Shown: in pieces, positions 8,250-17,104 of the stretch | How the letters are laid out: each line of letters begins with the position of its first letter | Numbering within the stretch: the first letter of the stretch is position 1 | Assembly (NCBI RefSeq): GCF_015356865.1 | Contig: NZ_JAAFZA010000092.1 | Location: forward strand, 1-37,569 | From: Catenulispora pinisilvae | GTDB lineage: Bacteria; Actinomycetota; Actinomycetes; Streptomycetales; Catenulisporaceae | Length of the DNA: 37,569 nucleotides | Direction of reading: 5' to 3' | Program-made: the position numbers and the translations under genes | The notes under the pieces: generated by a model | What the model was told of the DNA's origin: nothing | The model's database searches: none | The model's input: the letters and a program-made list of their open reading frames with translations, nothing else

Positions 8250-8453
8250 TCAGGACCGGGACAGGAAGTGGAATCCCAGCCACCACCACGCCAGCAGCAT
8301 CCCGACCCGGCCCCACTTCTCGTGTATGACGTGGCTCAACAGCTGGGAGAACGTCGGGACGCGGCTGCCGGGGCGGCGGGCGACCACCTCCACCAGCAGT
8401 GCCGCGGCGCCGATGACGACGTAGCCGGTGACGGTGATGGCGCGCGGACTCAT
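8250..8453 (-). CDS. Small membrane protein, DUF6186-like
   Basis: 67 aa from ATG 8453. The start overlaps the stop of the upstream gene in an ATGA junction, so translation is coupled. Two hydrophobic helices (VTGYVVIGAAALLVEVVA near residue 7, and MLLAWWWLGFHFL at the C-terminus) flank a basic central part with a VPTF motif; the AWWWLGFHF ending is typical of a small actinobacterial family I recall as DUF6186. Function is unknown. A 14-bp repeat that includes the stop codon recurs just downstream (see findings). Confidence 0.75.
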   Translation of the reverse strand: MSPRAITVTGYVVIGAAALLVEVVARRPGSRVPTFSQLLSHVIHEKWGRVGMLLAWWWLGFHFLSRS

Positions 8454-8929
8454 CGGCGCACCACCCACACCCCGGCCAGCAGCCAGGCGACGTAGCCGGC
8501 GGCGCGCGCCGGCGGCGGGTCGATCAGCGGGCCCAGCAGGATCGACAGGGTCGGGTGGGCGTGGGTGGAGCCGCGGGCGGCCGCGTACAACTCCCAGATG
8601 CCGAAGGCCACGGCCAGTACCGCCCAGGGCAGGGTCGTGCGGCGGTTGATGGCGGCGTCCGGGGCCGGGAAGCGGTCGGTGGCGGGGCGCAGCGCGTACC
8701 AGACGATGGCGGCGCCGGGCAGCAGCGTGGCGATCTCCGCGGGGATGGTCAGGCGGCGGAAGGTGCCGCCGATCAGGGAGTAGCCCAGGCCGACCGCACC
8801 CCAGGTGATCATGGTGGAGGTGGGGTGGGTGAGGCGGAGCGGGTCCGGCGCGGTCGGCGTCAGGAGCACGGCTTCGGAGTCGGCGGCGGTGTCGGCCCGG
8901 CGGCCCATCGGCACGGATTCCTGTGCCAT
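8450..8929 (-). CDS. Integral membrane protein paired with DUF6186-like protein
   Basis: 159 aa, ATG 8929 with GGTGAGG seven bases upstream. It has four probable membrane segments after a polar N-terminus: about 39-57, 63-80, 99-116 and 141-158. The THAHPTLSILLGPL loop between the third and fourth is a recognisable feature of proteins that accompany DUF6186 in actinomycetes, as I recall the family. The two genes overlap by 4 bp, which implies one operon and probably a membrane complex. No enzymatic motif is seen. Confidence 0.75.
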   Translation of the reverse strand: MAQESVPMGRRADTAADSEAVLLTPTAPDPLRLTHPTSTMITWGAVGLGYSLIGGTFRRLTIPAEIATLLPGAAIVWYALRPATDRFPAPDAAINRRTTLPWAVLAVAFGIWELYAAARGSTHAHPTLSILLGPLIDPPPARAAGYVAWLLAGVWVVRR

Positions 8930-9135
8930 CGCCTCACCCGCTTCCTGTTCCGCGTCCGCAGGTCCGGCGGTTGTTCACCGGGCGTTCGCGCACGTCTTGT
9001 GCAGCGGCGATACCCGCTGCGGCACACCGCCACACACGGTTTCCATCCTGGTGGCACAGCGTGATCGGCGCTGCTCGACACGCCCGGGCGGAACCCGCGT
9101 TCGACCCGGACGGCGCAGGCTGCTGTGATGAGGGG

Positions 9136-9900
9136 GTGTGCACTGCGATCGTGAGCGTCGATCCCGCCTCCGCCTACCCGGTCCTGCTGGCCGGTGTGCG
9201 CGATGAGTTCCACGACCGGCCCTGGACCGGCCCGGGCCGGCACTGGCCCGACCGGCCGCGCCTGATCGGCGGCCGGGACCTGCTGGCCGGCGGCACGTGG
9301 CTGGCGGTGGACCCGGACGTGCCGCGCGCGGCCTGCGTCCTGAACGGCCGCGGCCCCCTGGCCCCGGAGACCGGCCGCCTGTCGCGCGGTGAGCTGCCGT
9401 TGGCGTTCGCCGCCACCGGCAGCGTCGATGACGTGGACTTTCCCCGCTATGACCCGTTCCACTTGGTGTGTGCGACGCTGCGGGAGGTGTTCCTGCTGAG
9501 CTGGAACGGCGAGCGCCACGAGCGGCGGCAGCTCGGCCCGGGCCTGCACGTGGTGGTGAACAGCGGCCTGGAGGGCACGGACCCGACCGAGGGTCCCGGG
9601 ACCGAGGCGATGGCGGCGCGGCTCGGGTTCTTCCGGCCGCTGCTGGCCGATGCGGCCCGCCCGCAGCCGGCGCCGGGCGTCGCGACCGACAAGGCGTGGG
9701 GCCCGTGGCTGCCGCTGCTGGAGGGTGCCGGACTGGACCCGGTCGACGACCGGGCGCTGCTGGTGCGGCGCGAGTTCGGCGAGCGGACGTGGGGCACGAC
9801 GTCGGTGACGCTGGTGGGGCTGCGCGAGGGCGGGGTGCGGTATGACTTCAGCGGGGCGCCGGGGGACGCGGAGGCTTGGACGGCTGTGGTCGAGGGCTGA
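9136..9900 (+). CDS. NRDE/TANGO2-like family protein
   Basis: 254 aa. GTG 9136 is chosen because it places Cys at residue 2, the position expected for the processed N-terminal nucleophile in this Ntn-hydrolase-like family, and because GATGAGGGG directly precedes it. The family's hallmark NRDE appears as VRDEF near residue 20, followed by DRPW and GGRDLLAGGTWLAV, which fit closely. Eukaryotic TANGO2 is linked to haem/lipid handling; bacterial function is unsettled. The longer upstream frame to 8923 is rejected as unlike the family. The stop at 9900 is 66 bp before the methyltransferase start. Confidence 0.85.
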   Translation: MCTAIVSVDPASAYPVLLAGVRDEFHDRPWTGPGRHWPDRPRLIGGRDLLAGGTWLAVDPDVPRAACVLNGRGPLAPETGRLSRGELPLAFAATGSVDDVDFPRYDPFHLVCATLREVFLLSWNGERHERRQLGPGLHVVVNSGLEGTDPTEGPGTEAMAARLGFFRPLLADAARPQPAPGVATDKAWGPWLPLLEGAGLDPVDDRALLVRREFGERTWGTTSVTLVGLREGGVRYDFSGAPGDAEAWTAVVEG

Positions 9901-9965
9901 GAGACAGCACGCTCAGGCTTAGGCTCGGAGGGCAGGGCCAAGGGCGGACAGAAGGGCCGGAGTTG

Positions 9966-10784
9966 GTGGGTGACGAGACGTATTTCGCGACAGACCTCTA
10001 CCAGGGGACTGCTGACTACTACGACCGCTACCGTCTGGGCTATCCGCAGCCCCTGATCGAGCATCTGGTCGCGGCCACTGGCCTGTCCGGTCGCGGGAGC
10101 CTGCTGGATCTGGCCTGCGGGACCGGTCAGCTGGCGTTCCCGCTAAGCCCGCACTTCGCGCAGACGTGGGCTGTCGATCAGGAACCGGAGATGATCGACA
10201 CGGTTCGCGCCAAAGCGGACGCTGCGGGACTGGGGAACCTTCGGACCGTCGTCTCCAGCGTCGAGACCCTCGATGCACAGCCAGGCAGCTTCGAACTCGC
10301 TGTCGTCGGCAATGGCTTTCACCGGTTCCAGCGCGACGTGGCCGCCCGGCGGATCCTTCAGTGGCTGATCCCAGGCGGGCACCTCGCGCTGTGCTGGTCG
10401 TATTCACCCTGGGCGGGAGCCGAAGACTGGCAGCGGACCCTGGCCGCCACGCTGAACCGGTGGCAGCGGGAGCTCGGCGCCGAGGACCGGACGCCTGCCG
10501 ACCCGGCGCGGGCCCGTCAGCGGCGGCCCGACGTCGATGTGCTGTCCGCGGCCGGGTTCGAGATCGTCGGACGCGGCTCGTTCGACGTCGAGCACCGATG
10601 GAGTGTGGCGGACCTCGCCGGCCATGTCCGCTCGACCTCGTTCCTGTCGCCCGCGGTGCTCGGCGCGCGGGCTGCCGAGTTCGACGCCGATCTGGCGGCC
10701 GGCCTTCGGCCCCACGATGACGGCGGCGGCGTGTTCACCGAGACGGTCGGCTTCGCCTATGACCTTGCCCGCAAGCCTGCTTGA
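9966..10784 (+). CDS. Class I SAM-dependent methyltransferase
   Basis: 272 aa from GTG 9966, with CCGGAG just upstream; TTG 9963 is an alternative. The N-terminus reads YQGTADYYDRYRLGYP, common to small-molecule methyltransferases of the Methyltransf_11/25 group. SAM motif I is LLDLACGTGQLAF (about 44-56), followed by an acidic VDQEPEMI (motif II). The C-terminal half lacks a family-defining signature, so the substrate is unknown. Same strand as and close to the NRDE gene, so they may share a transcript. Confidence 0.85.
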   Translation: MGDETYFATDLYQGTADYYDRYRLGYPQPLIEHLVAATGLSGRGSLLDLACGTGQLAFPLSPHFAQTWAVDQEPEMIDTVRAKADAAGLGNLRTVVSSVETLDAQPGSFELAVVGNGFHRFQRDVAARRILQWLIPGGHLALCWSYSPWAGAEDWQRTLAATLNRWQRELGAEDRTPADPARARQRRPDVDVLSAAGFEIVGRGSFDVEHRWSVADLAGHVRSTSFLSPAVLGARAAEFDADLAAGLRPHDDGGGVFTETVGFAYDLARKPA

Positions 10785-10934
10785 GGTTCCGGCTCATCCC
10801 CCGAGTCGCCGGCTCATCGGCGCGCGCCGTTGCCACCGGTTCCGCAGGTACGGCAACGTTTGCCGAAGGCTGTGAGCCGGGCGATGGCCGTGTCATATCG
10901 ACTCCCCGGGCGCGGCGTGCCACGCTGATCGTCC

Positions 10935-12134
10935 ATGACCGCCGTGCACTCTGCCGCCGACCGTTCTGTGCCCGACCCCGAGGTGGGCCTCGATGCCGAT
11001 CCGGCCGATGCCGGGCCGCTGGCCGGGCTCCTGGTCATCGATCTGACCCGGGTGTTGGCCGGGCCGTTCGCCACCATGATCATGGCGGATCTGGGGGCGC
11101 GGGTGATCAAGGTGGAGAATCCGTCCGGCGGGGACGACTCGCGCCGGTATGGCCCGTTCGCCGCTGACGGGCGTTCGATGTACTTCGCGCGGGTCAACCG
11201 GGGCAAGCAGTCGCTGGCCGTGGACTTGAAGAAGAACGCTGAGCAGGTGGCGGCGCTGGCTGAGCGGGCCGACGTGCTGGTGGAGAACTTCCGGCCCGGG
11301 GTGATGGACCGGCTGGGGCTGGGGCCGGCGGCGTTGCGGGCCCGGAATCCGCGGCTGGTGTACGCCTCGGTGTCCGGGTACGGCGCCACCGGGCCGCGGT
11401 CCGGGGAGCCCGCGTACGACGCCGTCATCCAGGCCCGCAGCGGTCTGATGTCGGTGACCGGGGAGCCGGACGGGCCGCCGGTGAAGTCCGGCGCGTCGGT
11501 GTCGGACCTGTCGGCCGGCGTCTACACCTTCGGCGCGGTGATGGCGGCGCTGGTGGGGCGCGGTATCCACGGCCGCGGCACGCACATCGATATCGCCATG
11601 TTCGACGCGACCGTGTCGTTCCTGGAAGGCAACGCGCTGGCCTGGCTCGCCGACCGCACCGTGCCGCACCGCATCGGCCCGCACCACCCCAACATCGCCC
11701 CGTTCGGCGCGTTCGCCGCCGCCGACGGCCAGATCGTGGTGTGTGTCGGCAACGACGCGCTGTTCGGCGCCTTCGCCACCGCCCTGGGCGCGCCGCAGCT
11801 GGCCCAGGACCCGCTGTTCGCGCAGAACGCGGCCCGCTCGGCGAACCGCCTGGTGCTGACCGCCGTCATCGAGGAGTTGCTGGCCGCCGACACCTGCGTG
11901 AACTGGCTGGCCCGGCTGGAGGCGGCGAAGGTGCCGTGCGCGCCGGTGAACGACATCGGGCAGGCGATGACCGACGCGCAGACCGAGGCCCGGCGCATGC
12001 GCATCACCGCCGGCGGGCTGGAGCTGCCCGGACAGGTGGTGAAGATGGCCGGCTACCCGGATCCGGCGGTGCGGCCGGCGGCGCCGGGGCTGGACGAGCA
12101 CGGCACCGCGATCCGCGCTGAGTTCGGGCTCTGA
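10935..12134 (+). CDS. CaiB/BaiF (class III) CoA-transferase
   Basis: 399 aa, the usual length for class III CoA-transferases, which move CoA between carboxylic acids by a covalent aspartyl intermediate. It has LLVIDLTRVLAGPFATMIMA near 36, GARVIKVENPSGGDDSR, LVENFRPGVMDRLGLG and a PAYDAVIQARSG segment near 160 whose Asp fits the catalytic residue. The acid used cannot be told. A 20-residue polar N-terminus precedes the domain; ATG 10935 has no obvious ribosome binding site, and a later start is possible. The segment spanning its stop codon is repeated exactly 26 bp downstream. Confidence 0.92.
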   Translation: MTAVHSAADRSVPDPEVGLDADPADAGPLAGLLVIDLTRVLAGPFATMIMADLGARVIKVENPSGGDDSRRYGPFAADGRSMYFARVNRGKQSLAVDLKKNAEQVAALAERADVLVENFRPGVMDRLGLGPAALRARNPRLVYASVSGYGATGPRSGEPAYDAVIQARSGLMSVTGEPDGPPVKSGASVSDLSAGVYTFGAVMAALVGRGIHGRGTHIDIAMFDATVSFLEGNALAWLADRTVPHRIGPHHPNIAPFGAFAAADGQIVVCVGNDALFGAFATALGAPQLAQDPLFAQNAARSANRLVLTAVIEELLAADTCVNWLARLEAAKVPCAPVNDIGQAMTDAQTEARRMRITAGGLELPGQVVKMAGYPDPAVRPAAPGLDEHGTAIRAEFGL

Positions 12135-12160
12135 GGCCGGGTTCTGAGTTCGGGCTCTGA
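12118..12160. repeat. 17-bp direct repeat spanning a stop codon
   Basis: CTGAGTTCGGGCTCTGA occurs at 12118-12134, as the last codons and stop of the CoA-transferase, and again at 12144-12160. The second copy is out of frame by the 26-bp offset. Confidence 0.85.
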
Positions 12161-12285
12161 AGCGGGGCTGGCAGGCGGCACGGTAGTCAGGGATCGCCGA
12201 AGCCCGGCGGCGCGCGCACTTTCCCTGGCGCGCACGTAACCCAGCGGCGCGCGCCGTCCCGTGGCCGAGGATTAGGAGCCGAGGA

Positions 12286-13380
12286 TCAGGCGACTGAGGT
12301 CCCGGCACACACCGCGTCCCACGCGGGGTAGTCGCTGTAGCCCTGCGCGGTGCGCCCGTACAGGACGTCTTCGCGGTACTCGGCCAGCGGCAGGTCATGC
12401 GTGATCCGGTGCACCAGGTCCGGGTTGGCGATGAAGGAGCGCCCGAAGGAGACCAGATCGGCGTGACCGGCGCGCAGCGCCTGCTCAGCCGTCACCGCGG
12501 CGGTCGCGGACCGGTTCTCGCCGACGTTGGCGATGAGCGTGCCGCGCCACCGGGGACGCAGATCGGCCAGCGCCGGGTAGTCGTCGTTGTCGGTGAGGTG
12601 CAGGTAGGCCAGTCCGCGACGGTCCAGCTCGCCGACCAGTGCCCGGTACAGCGGCGCCGGGTCGGCCTCGTACATGCCGAACTGCGGGTTCGCCGGGGAC
12701 AGCCGGATCCCGGTGCGCTCCGGGCCGGCCACGTCCGCGATCGCGTCGGTGACCTCGAGTGCGAAGCGCATGCGGTTGCTCAGGGAGCCGCCGTACTCGT
12801 CGGTGCGCAGGTTGGTGTTGTCGGCCAGGAACTGGTGCACCAGGTAGCTGTTGGCCCCGTGGATCTCGACGCCGTCGAAACCGGCTGCCAGCGCGTTGCG
12901 CGCCGCCGCGGCGTAGTGCGCGACCGCCGCGTGGATCTCGGCGCGGCTCATCTCCCGTGGCGTCGGCGATTCCGCCTTGCCTCCGCCGATCAGGTGCAGC
13001 ACGTCCCGGTCGGACACCGCGGACGGTCCGGCCGGCAGTGTCCCGTCGATGCGGGCCAGCGGATGGCCCTTGCGTCCGCCGTGCATGAGCTGCGCGAAGA
13101 TCCGGCCCCCGGCCTCGTGCACGGCGGCGGTGACGCGCCGCCAGCCCGCCACGTGTGCCGAGTCCTGAAGGCCCGGCACCCAGGCCTCGCTCTGGCCGCT
13201 GCTGTGCGGCCAGATGCCCTCGGTGACGATCAGAGCGGCCGTGGCGCGCTGGGCGTAGTAGTCCGCCACATCCGCGGTGGGTGAGCCGTCGGGCAGGGAA
13301 CGCAGACGGGTCATCGGCGCCATCACCACCCGGTTGGGCAGTGTCAGGTGCGGGCCTCGGTATTCGCTGGTGAGCATCAT
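12286..13380 (-). CDS. Old yellow enzyme family ene-reductase (NADH:flavin oxidoreductase)
   Basis: 364 aa FMN-dependent TIM barrel that reduces activated alkenes with NAD(P)H. Starts at ATG 13380 (a second ATG follows at once). Family landmarks are LPNRVVMAPMTR, FAQLMHGGRKGH, EIHGANSYLVHQFL (substrate-binding His and Asn), RTDEYGGSLSNRMRF and the FMN-phosphate region GHADLVSFGRSFIANPDLV near the end. A divergent MerR regulator starts 63 bp away, and a perfect 16-bp dyad lies between them, so it is probably induced by an electrophile sensed by that regulator. The extended N-terminus from 13464 overlaps the dyad and is rejected. Confidence 0.93.
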   Translation of the reverse strand: MMLTSEYRGPHLTLPNRVVMAPMTRLRSLPDGSPTADVADYYAQRATAALIVTEGIWPHSSGQSEAWVPGLQDSAHVAGWRRVTAAVHEAGGRIFAQLMHGGRKGHPLARIDGTLPAGPSAVSDRDVLHLIGGGKAESPTPREMSRAEIHAAVAHYAAAARNALAAGFDGVEIHGANSYLVHQFLADNTNLRTDEYGGSLSNRMRFALEVTDAIADVAGPERTGIRLSPANPQFGMYEADPAPLYRALVGELDRRGLAYLHLTDNDDYPALADLRPRWRGTLIANVGENRSATAAVTAEQALRAGHADLVSFGRSFIANPDLVHRITHDLPLAEYREDVLYGRTAQGYSDYPAWDAVCAGTSVA

Positions 13381-13397
13381 GGCCGGTACCGTAGAAC

Positions 13398-13413
13398 CTG
13401 ACATCAATGTCAG
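13398..13413. promoter_or_regulatory. Perfect 16-bp dyad, likely MerR operator
   Basis: CTGACAT-CA-ATGTCAG is perfectly symmetric and lies between the divergent ene-reductase and MerR genes, 18 bp upstream of the ene-reductase ATG. On the minus strand TTGCAG precedes it and could serve as a -35 element with an unusually long spacer, as MerR-type promoters have. The -10 is not clear-cut. Confidence 0.6.
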
Positions 13414-13442
13414 CTGCAAGGGTTCGCGGGGAGGCGGTCGGG

Positions 13443-13838
13443 GTGCGCATCGGTGATCTGGCACAACGCACCGGGGTCAGCGTCCGGTCGCTGCGGTACT
13501 ACGAGCAGCAGGGCCTGTTGGCCTCCACCCGCACCGCAGGCGGGCAGCGTGACTATCCGGAGGCCGCGGTGGACCGGGTGATCCGTATCCAGGAGATGTT
13601 CGCCGCCGGCGTGCCCAGCCGCGTGCTGGCCGAACTCCTGCCGTGCATCCACGACGCAGACGGCACCCCGAACGCCACCGCCACGCCGTGGCTCACCGAA
13701 ACCCTCACCGCCGAACGCGACCGTATCGACGCCGCGATCAAAGACCTGCGCCGGACCCGGGCTCTGCTTGATGAGGTCATCGGTACGGCGCAGGGCGCAG
13801 CGGCGGCTGAGGCACGGGCACGCAGCCAGCGTCGGTAA
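13443..13838 (+). CDS. MerR family transcriptional regulator
   Basis: 131 aa from GTG 13443, set by GGGGAGG at 13428-13434. The N-terminal winged HTH is typical: VRIGDLAQRTGVSVRSLRYY then GLLASTRTAGGQRDY. It is followed by the RIQEMFAAGVPSRVLAELLP helix and an antiparallel coiled-coil dimer helix (AERDRIDAAIKDLRRTRALL). It lacks a long effector domain and metal-binding Cys, so a redox or small-electrophile signal is more likely than metal. Divergent from the ene-reductase, whose promoter it probably controls through the dyad at 13398-13413. Confidence 0.92.
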   Translation: MRIGDLAQRTGVSVRSLRYYEQQGLLASTRTAGGQRDYPEAAVDRVIRIQEMFAAGVPSRVLAELLPCIHDADGTPNATATPWLTETLTAERDRIDAAIKDLRRTRALLDEVIGTAQGAAAAEARARSQRR

Positions 13839-13911
13839 CAGCAAACAGAAACCTGCTCGCTACACAACAACCTGCTACACGGCAACGTGCGCCCTGAACC
13901 GATACCGCGTC

Positions 13912-14832
13912 TCAGGGCTGCACGAAGTGGTAGCCGGCCTCCAGCAGCTGCGGAATGAACCGCTGGAGCGCCGCGACGGTCTGGGAGCGGTCCCCGCCGC
14001 CGTCGTGTTCGAGGATGATCGAGCCGGTGTGGGTGTGGCCCATGACGGTCTGCACGATGTGGTCGGTGCCGGGGCGGGACCAGTCGCGTGGGTCCACGGA
14101 CCAGTCCAGTGGCCGCATTCCGCGTTGGGCGCAGGCGGCGAAGACGGTCGGGGACCAGTTGCCGCCGGGGGCGCGGAACAGGACCGGCTGTTTGGCGCCG
14201 CCTTTGGTGATGGCGTCGGTGGCGCGGTCGATCTGCGCGGCCACGTCGGCGGCGTTCATCTTGCCCATGTCGGGGTGGGCCCAGGTGTGGTTGGCGACCA
14301 GGTGTCCGGCGGCGCTGACTTCGGCGACCAGGGAGGCGTGCTGGGCGGCGCTTTGGCCGATCATGCAGAACGTCGCGGCGATCTTGTACTGGGCCAGGAG
14401 CGCCAGTACCTGCGGGGTGTATTTGGAGCTGGGGCCGTCGTCGATGGTCAGCGCTATCGCCTTGTCGCCTTCGTGGACGTAGAACTGCGGCTGGCCGGCC
14501 GCCGGGGGCGGGTCCTGGCCCAGCGAGCCGGGCGGCTGGGAGTTGTCCGGGGGCGCGGCGGTGTTGGTGTGCGAGTCGCCGCCGGCCGTGGAGGCGTCGC
14601 CGCTGGGGCTCTGGCCGGGGAACGGGGCCCCGCCGGTGGTCGGCCGCGATCTGGGATCGGCGGCCGGCGCGGTGGACCCGGCGGCGGCCGGTTTGCTGCC
14701 GCCGTTGGAGGAACACGCGCCCAGCAAAGTGATCCCGCCGAAGCCCAGGAGCATTCGGCGCGATACACCACGGCCGCGGCGAAGGTCGGCGGCGCGGGGA
14801 AACTCGTCAAGGTCAGAACCCGAAACGTTCAC
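13912..14832 (-). CDS. Polysaccharide deacetylase (NodB domain) lipoprotein, Tat-type signal
   Basis: About 306 aa from GTG 14832 (start uncertain; GTG 14766 is a later alternative). The export signal has SRRMLLGFGG, a twin-arginine motif, and ends with lipobox LGAC, so a lipid-anchored protein at the outer face of the membrane is predicted. A Pro/Ser/Gly spacer of about 70 residues leads to the CE4 deacetylase domain: TIDDGP near 130, HTWAHP near 181, RAPGGNW, LDWSVDPRDW and ILEHDGGG, the five motifs for metal binding and catalysis. It removes acetyl groups from cell-wall or other N-acetylglucosamine polymers; the exact substrate is unknown. Confidence 0.9.
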   Translation of the reverse strand: MNVSGSDLDEFPRAADLRRGRGVSRRMLLGFGGITLLGACSSNGGSKPAAAGSTAPAADPRSRPTTGGAPFPGQSPSGDASTAGGDSHTNTAAPPDNSQPPGSLGQDPPPAAGQPQFYVHEGDKAIALTIDDGPSSKYTPQVLALLAQYKIAATFCMIGQSAAQHASLVAEVSAAGHLVANHTWAHPDMGKMNAADVAAQIDRATDAITKGGAKQPVLFRAPGGNWSPTVFAACAQRGMRPLDWSVDPRDWSRPGTDHIVQTVMGHTHTGSIILEHDGGGDRSQTVAALQRFIPQLLEAGYHFVQP

Positions 14833-14921
14833 GTCATGGGGACGCGTCAGGTCCGCCCGGGGTTGAGTTCTCTGAAGACTTTCTGAAGAAAATATTCGCG
14901 CATTGAGGCCTACCTGCGCAT

Positions 14922-15557
14922 TTACGCCCGCGTGTACGCACCGTCGATGAGGTCTGCCAGGTGCCGGGTGAGGTCTTCGCGGCCGAACGGCTGCTCGTCC
15001 AGCCACCAGTCGCCGGCGGCCTGCACCATGCCGACGATGCCGTGCGCCCAGGCCTGCGCGCGCGGCCACTGGTCCTCCGGCAGATCCAGCTCCGCGGCGA
15101 TCCCCACGGCCAGCGCGTTGCCGAGGCGGCGCTGGAACATCGCCACCCGGTCGCGCACCTCCGGCTCCTCGGCCTGGCCCCGGTGCACCAGGAACCGGTA
15201 CAGCGCCGGGTTGCCCTCGACCAGCCGCAGCCAGGCGTCGATCGCGGCCCGGGTCCGTTCCTGCCGGGTCGCCGGGCGGGTCAGCGCCTCCTGGAGCCGG
15301 GCCAGCAGCGTCTCGATGTGCCGGTCGGCCAGCGCCACATACAGCCCGGCCTTGTCGCCGAAGTGCCGGTACAGGATCGGTTTGGTGATACCGGCCTCGG
15401 TGGCGATCGCGTTCATCGACGCCGAGGGGCCGTCGCGCAACACCACCCGCTCGGCGGCGTCCAGCAACTCCTGCCGGGTCCGCGGGCCGCGGCGGGTCGC
15501 CTGCGGGCGGCCCGGCGGCGGGGAATCCGGTGCGGGTGCCGCTGCCTTCGTCGCCAT
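14922..15557 (-). CDS. TetR family regulator
   Basis: 211 aa from ATG 15557, with GGAGGAAGGGA seven bases upstream. The N-terminal HTH reads RQELLDAAERVVLRDGPSASMNAIATEAGITKPILYRHFGDKAGLYVALA, as several motifs typical of TetR. The C-terminal half is the helical ligand-binding domain. It diverges from the acyl-CoA dehydrogenase gene, and two palindromic GTTACC/GGTAAC-type sites lie between them. A fatty acyl-CoA ligand is a reasonable inference from context. Confidence 0.93.
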   Translation of the reverse strand: MATKAAAPAPDSPPPGRPQATRRGPRTRQELLDAAERVVLRDGPSASMNAIATEAGITKPILYRHFGDKAGLYVALADRHIETLLARLQEALTRPATRQERTRAAIDAWLRLVEGNPALYRFLVHRGQAEEPEVRDRVAMFQRRLGNALAVGIAAELDLPEDQWPRAQAWAHGIVGMVQAAGDWWLDEQPFGREDLTRHLADLIDGAYTRA

Positions 15558-15690
15558 CTGGTCCCTTCCTCCGAGCACGGTGGGGCGCGAGCAGGTAACC
15601 GGCTGCCTGCCTGTCCGCATGTCCGGCAGCCTGTCTGCACCGTGCTGTCTGTCTGTGGCGCTGTGCTGTCTGCCGGCCATCTTGACAGAA

Positions 15691-15738
15691 GTTACCGCCG
15701 GTAACACACTAGCGGCGACCGAGGTTACCCGTCGGTAA
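15691..15738. promoter_or_regulatory. Paired palindromic operators between TetR and acyl-CoA dehydrogenase genes
   Basis: Site 1 is the perfect GTTACCGCCGGTAAC (15691-15705). Site 2, TTACC-CGTC-GGTAA (15725-15738), has the same half-sites with a spacer one base longer. Site 1 begins three bases after a TTGACA hexamer (15683-15688), so repressor bound there would block a -35/-10 promoter reading towards the dehydrogenase. Confidence 0.7.
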
Positions 15739-15783
15739 GCGTGGGCGTGAGCCCTCCGCCCTCCGCAACAGACCCGAAGGACA

Positions 15784-17010
15784 GTGAACGAGACGATGAC
15801 CGGGTTCTCCCTGGAACTGACCGAGGACCAGATCGAGCTGCGGGACTGGATCCACGGATTCGCCGCCGACGTCATCCGGCCCGCCGCCGCCGAATGGGAC
15901 GAGCGGGAGGAGACGCCCTGGCCGATCCTGCAGGAGGCCGCCAAGGCCGGCCTGTACTCCCTCGACTTCTACGCCAACCAGTGGTTCGACGAATCCGGCC
16001 TCGGCATCCCGATCGCCATGGAGGAGATGTTCTGGGGCGACGCCGGCATCGGCCTGGCCCTTTCCGGCACCGGCCTGGCGGCGGTGTCGGTGGTCTCCAA
16101 CGGCACCCCCGACCAGGTCGGCGAATGGGTCCCGCAGATGTTCGGCACCCCCGACGACGTCAAACTCGGCGCGTTCTGCTCCTCCGAACCCGACGCCGGC
16201 TCCGACGTCGGCGCCATGCGCACCCGCGCCGTCTATGACGAGGCCAAGGACGAGTGGGTCCTGAACGGCACCAAGACCTGGGCCACCAACGGCGGCATCG
16301 CCAACGTCCACGTCATCGTCGCCACCGTCGACCCGGCCCTGGGCACCCGCGGCCACGCCTCCTTCATCGTCCCCCCGAACACCCCCGGCCTGGCCCAGGG
16401 CCAGAAGTTCAAGAAGCACGGCATCCGCGCCTCCCACACCGCCGAAGTCGTCCTGGACGACTGCCGCATCCCCGGCTCCTGCCTGCTCGGCGGCAAGGAG
16501 AAGCTGGACGCCCGGCTGGCGCGCGCCCGCGAAGGCAAGTCCAGCCGCGGCAACGCCTCCATGGCCACCTTCGAAGCCTCCCGCCCCGCGGTCGGCGCCA
16601 TGGCCGTCGGCATCGCCCGCGCCGCCTACGAGTACTCCCTGGACTACGCCAAGACCCGCGTGCAGTTCGGCAAGCCGATCGTGGAGAACCAGGCCGTCGC
16701 GTTCACCCTGGCCGACATGAAGACCGGCGTGGACGCCTCCCGCCTGCTGGTGTGGCGCGCGGCCTGGATGGCCCGCAACAGCAAGCCCTTCGACTCCGCC
16801 GAGGGCTCCATGTCCAAGCTGTTCGCCTCCGAGACCTGCAAGCGCGTCACCGCCGACGCCATCCAGATCCTCGGCGGCAACGGCTTCACCCGCGAATACC
16901 CGGTGGAGCGGATGCACCGGGACTCCGCGATCTACACCATCTTCGAAGGCACCTCGGAGATCCAGCGGCTGGTCATCGCCCGGACCATATCCGGCGCCGC
17001 CATCCGCTAA
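15784..17010 (+). CDS. Acyl-CoA dehydrogenase
   Basis: 408 aa, GTG 15784 with GAAGGACA immediately upstream. FAD enzyme that introduces the alpha-beta double bond of acyl-CoA. Landmarks: ELTEDQIELRDWIHGFAADVIRPAA, GAFCSSEPDAGSDVGAMRT (substrate/FAD signature 1), WVLNGTKTWATNGG, RVQFGKPIVENQAVAF, ILGGNGFTREYPVERMHRD (signature 2) and YTIFEGTSEIQR, whose Glu388 fits the catalytic base. Transcription is probably controlled by the divergent TetR protein. The acyl chain length cannot be told. A convergent recombinase gene follows, with a hairpin between them. Confidence 0.95.
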   Translation: MNETMTGFSLELTEDQIELRDWIHGFAADVIRPAAAEWDEREETPWPILQEAAKAGLYSLDFYANQWFDESGLGIPIAMEEMFWGDAGIGLALSGTGLAAVSVVSNGTPDQVGEWVPQMFGTPDDVKLGAFCSSEPDAGSDVGAMRTRAVYDEAKDEWVLNGTKTWATNGGIANVHVIVATVDPALGTRGHASFIVPPNTPGLAQGQKFKKHGIRASHTAEVVLDDCRIPGSCLLGGKEKLDARLARAREGKSSRGNASMATFEASRPAVGAMAVGIARAAYEYSLDYAKTRVQFGKPIVENQAVAFTLADMKTGVDASRLLVWRAAWMARNSKPFDSAEGSMSKLFASETCKRVTADAIQILGGNGFTREYPVERMHRDSAIYTIFEGTSEIQRLVIARTISGAAIR

Positions 17011-17064
17011 CAGTTCGCGCTCGACCGTTCGCGCTGCCGGCTTGCTTTACGGCATTCACGGCGG

Positions 17065-17104
17065 GCGTTTCCCGCTGGTGCGCTACCGCGCCAGCGGGGA
17101 ACGC
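17065..17104. terminator. Bidirectional hairpin between acyl-CoA dehydrogenase and recombinase genes
   Basis: GCGTTTCCCGCTGG (17065-17078) pairs with CCAGCGGGGAACGC (17091-17104) with one G-U pair. The right arm lies in the last codons of the recombinase gene. It suits convergent transcription ending at this point. Confidence 0.6.
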
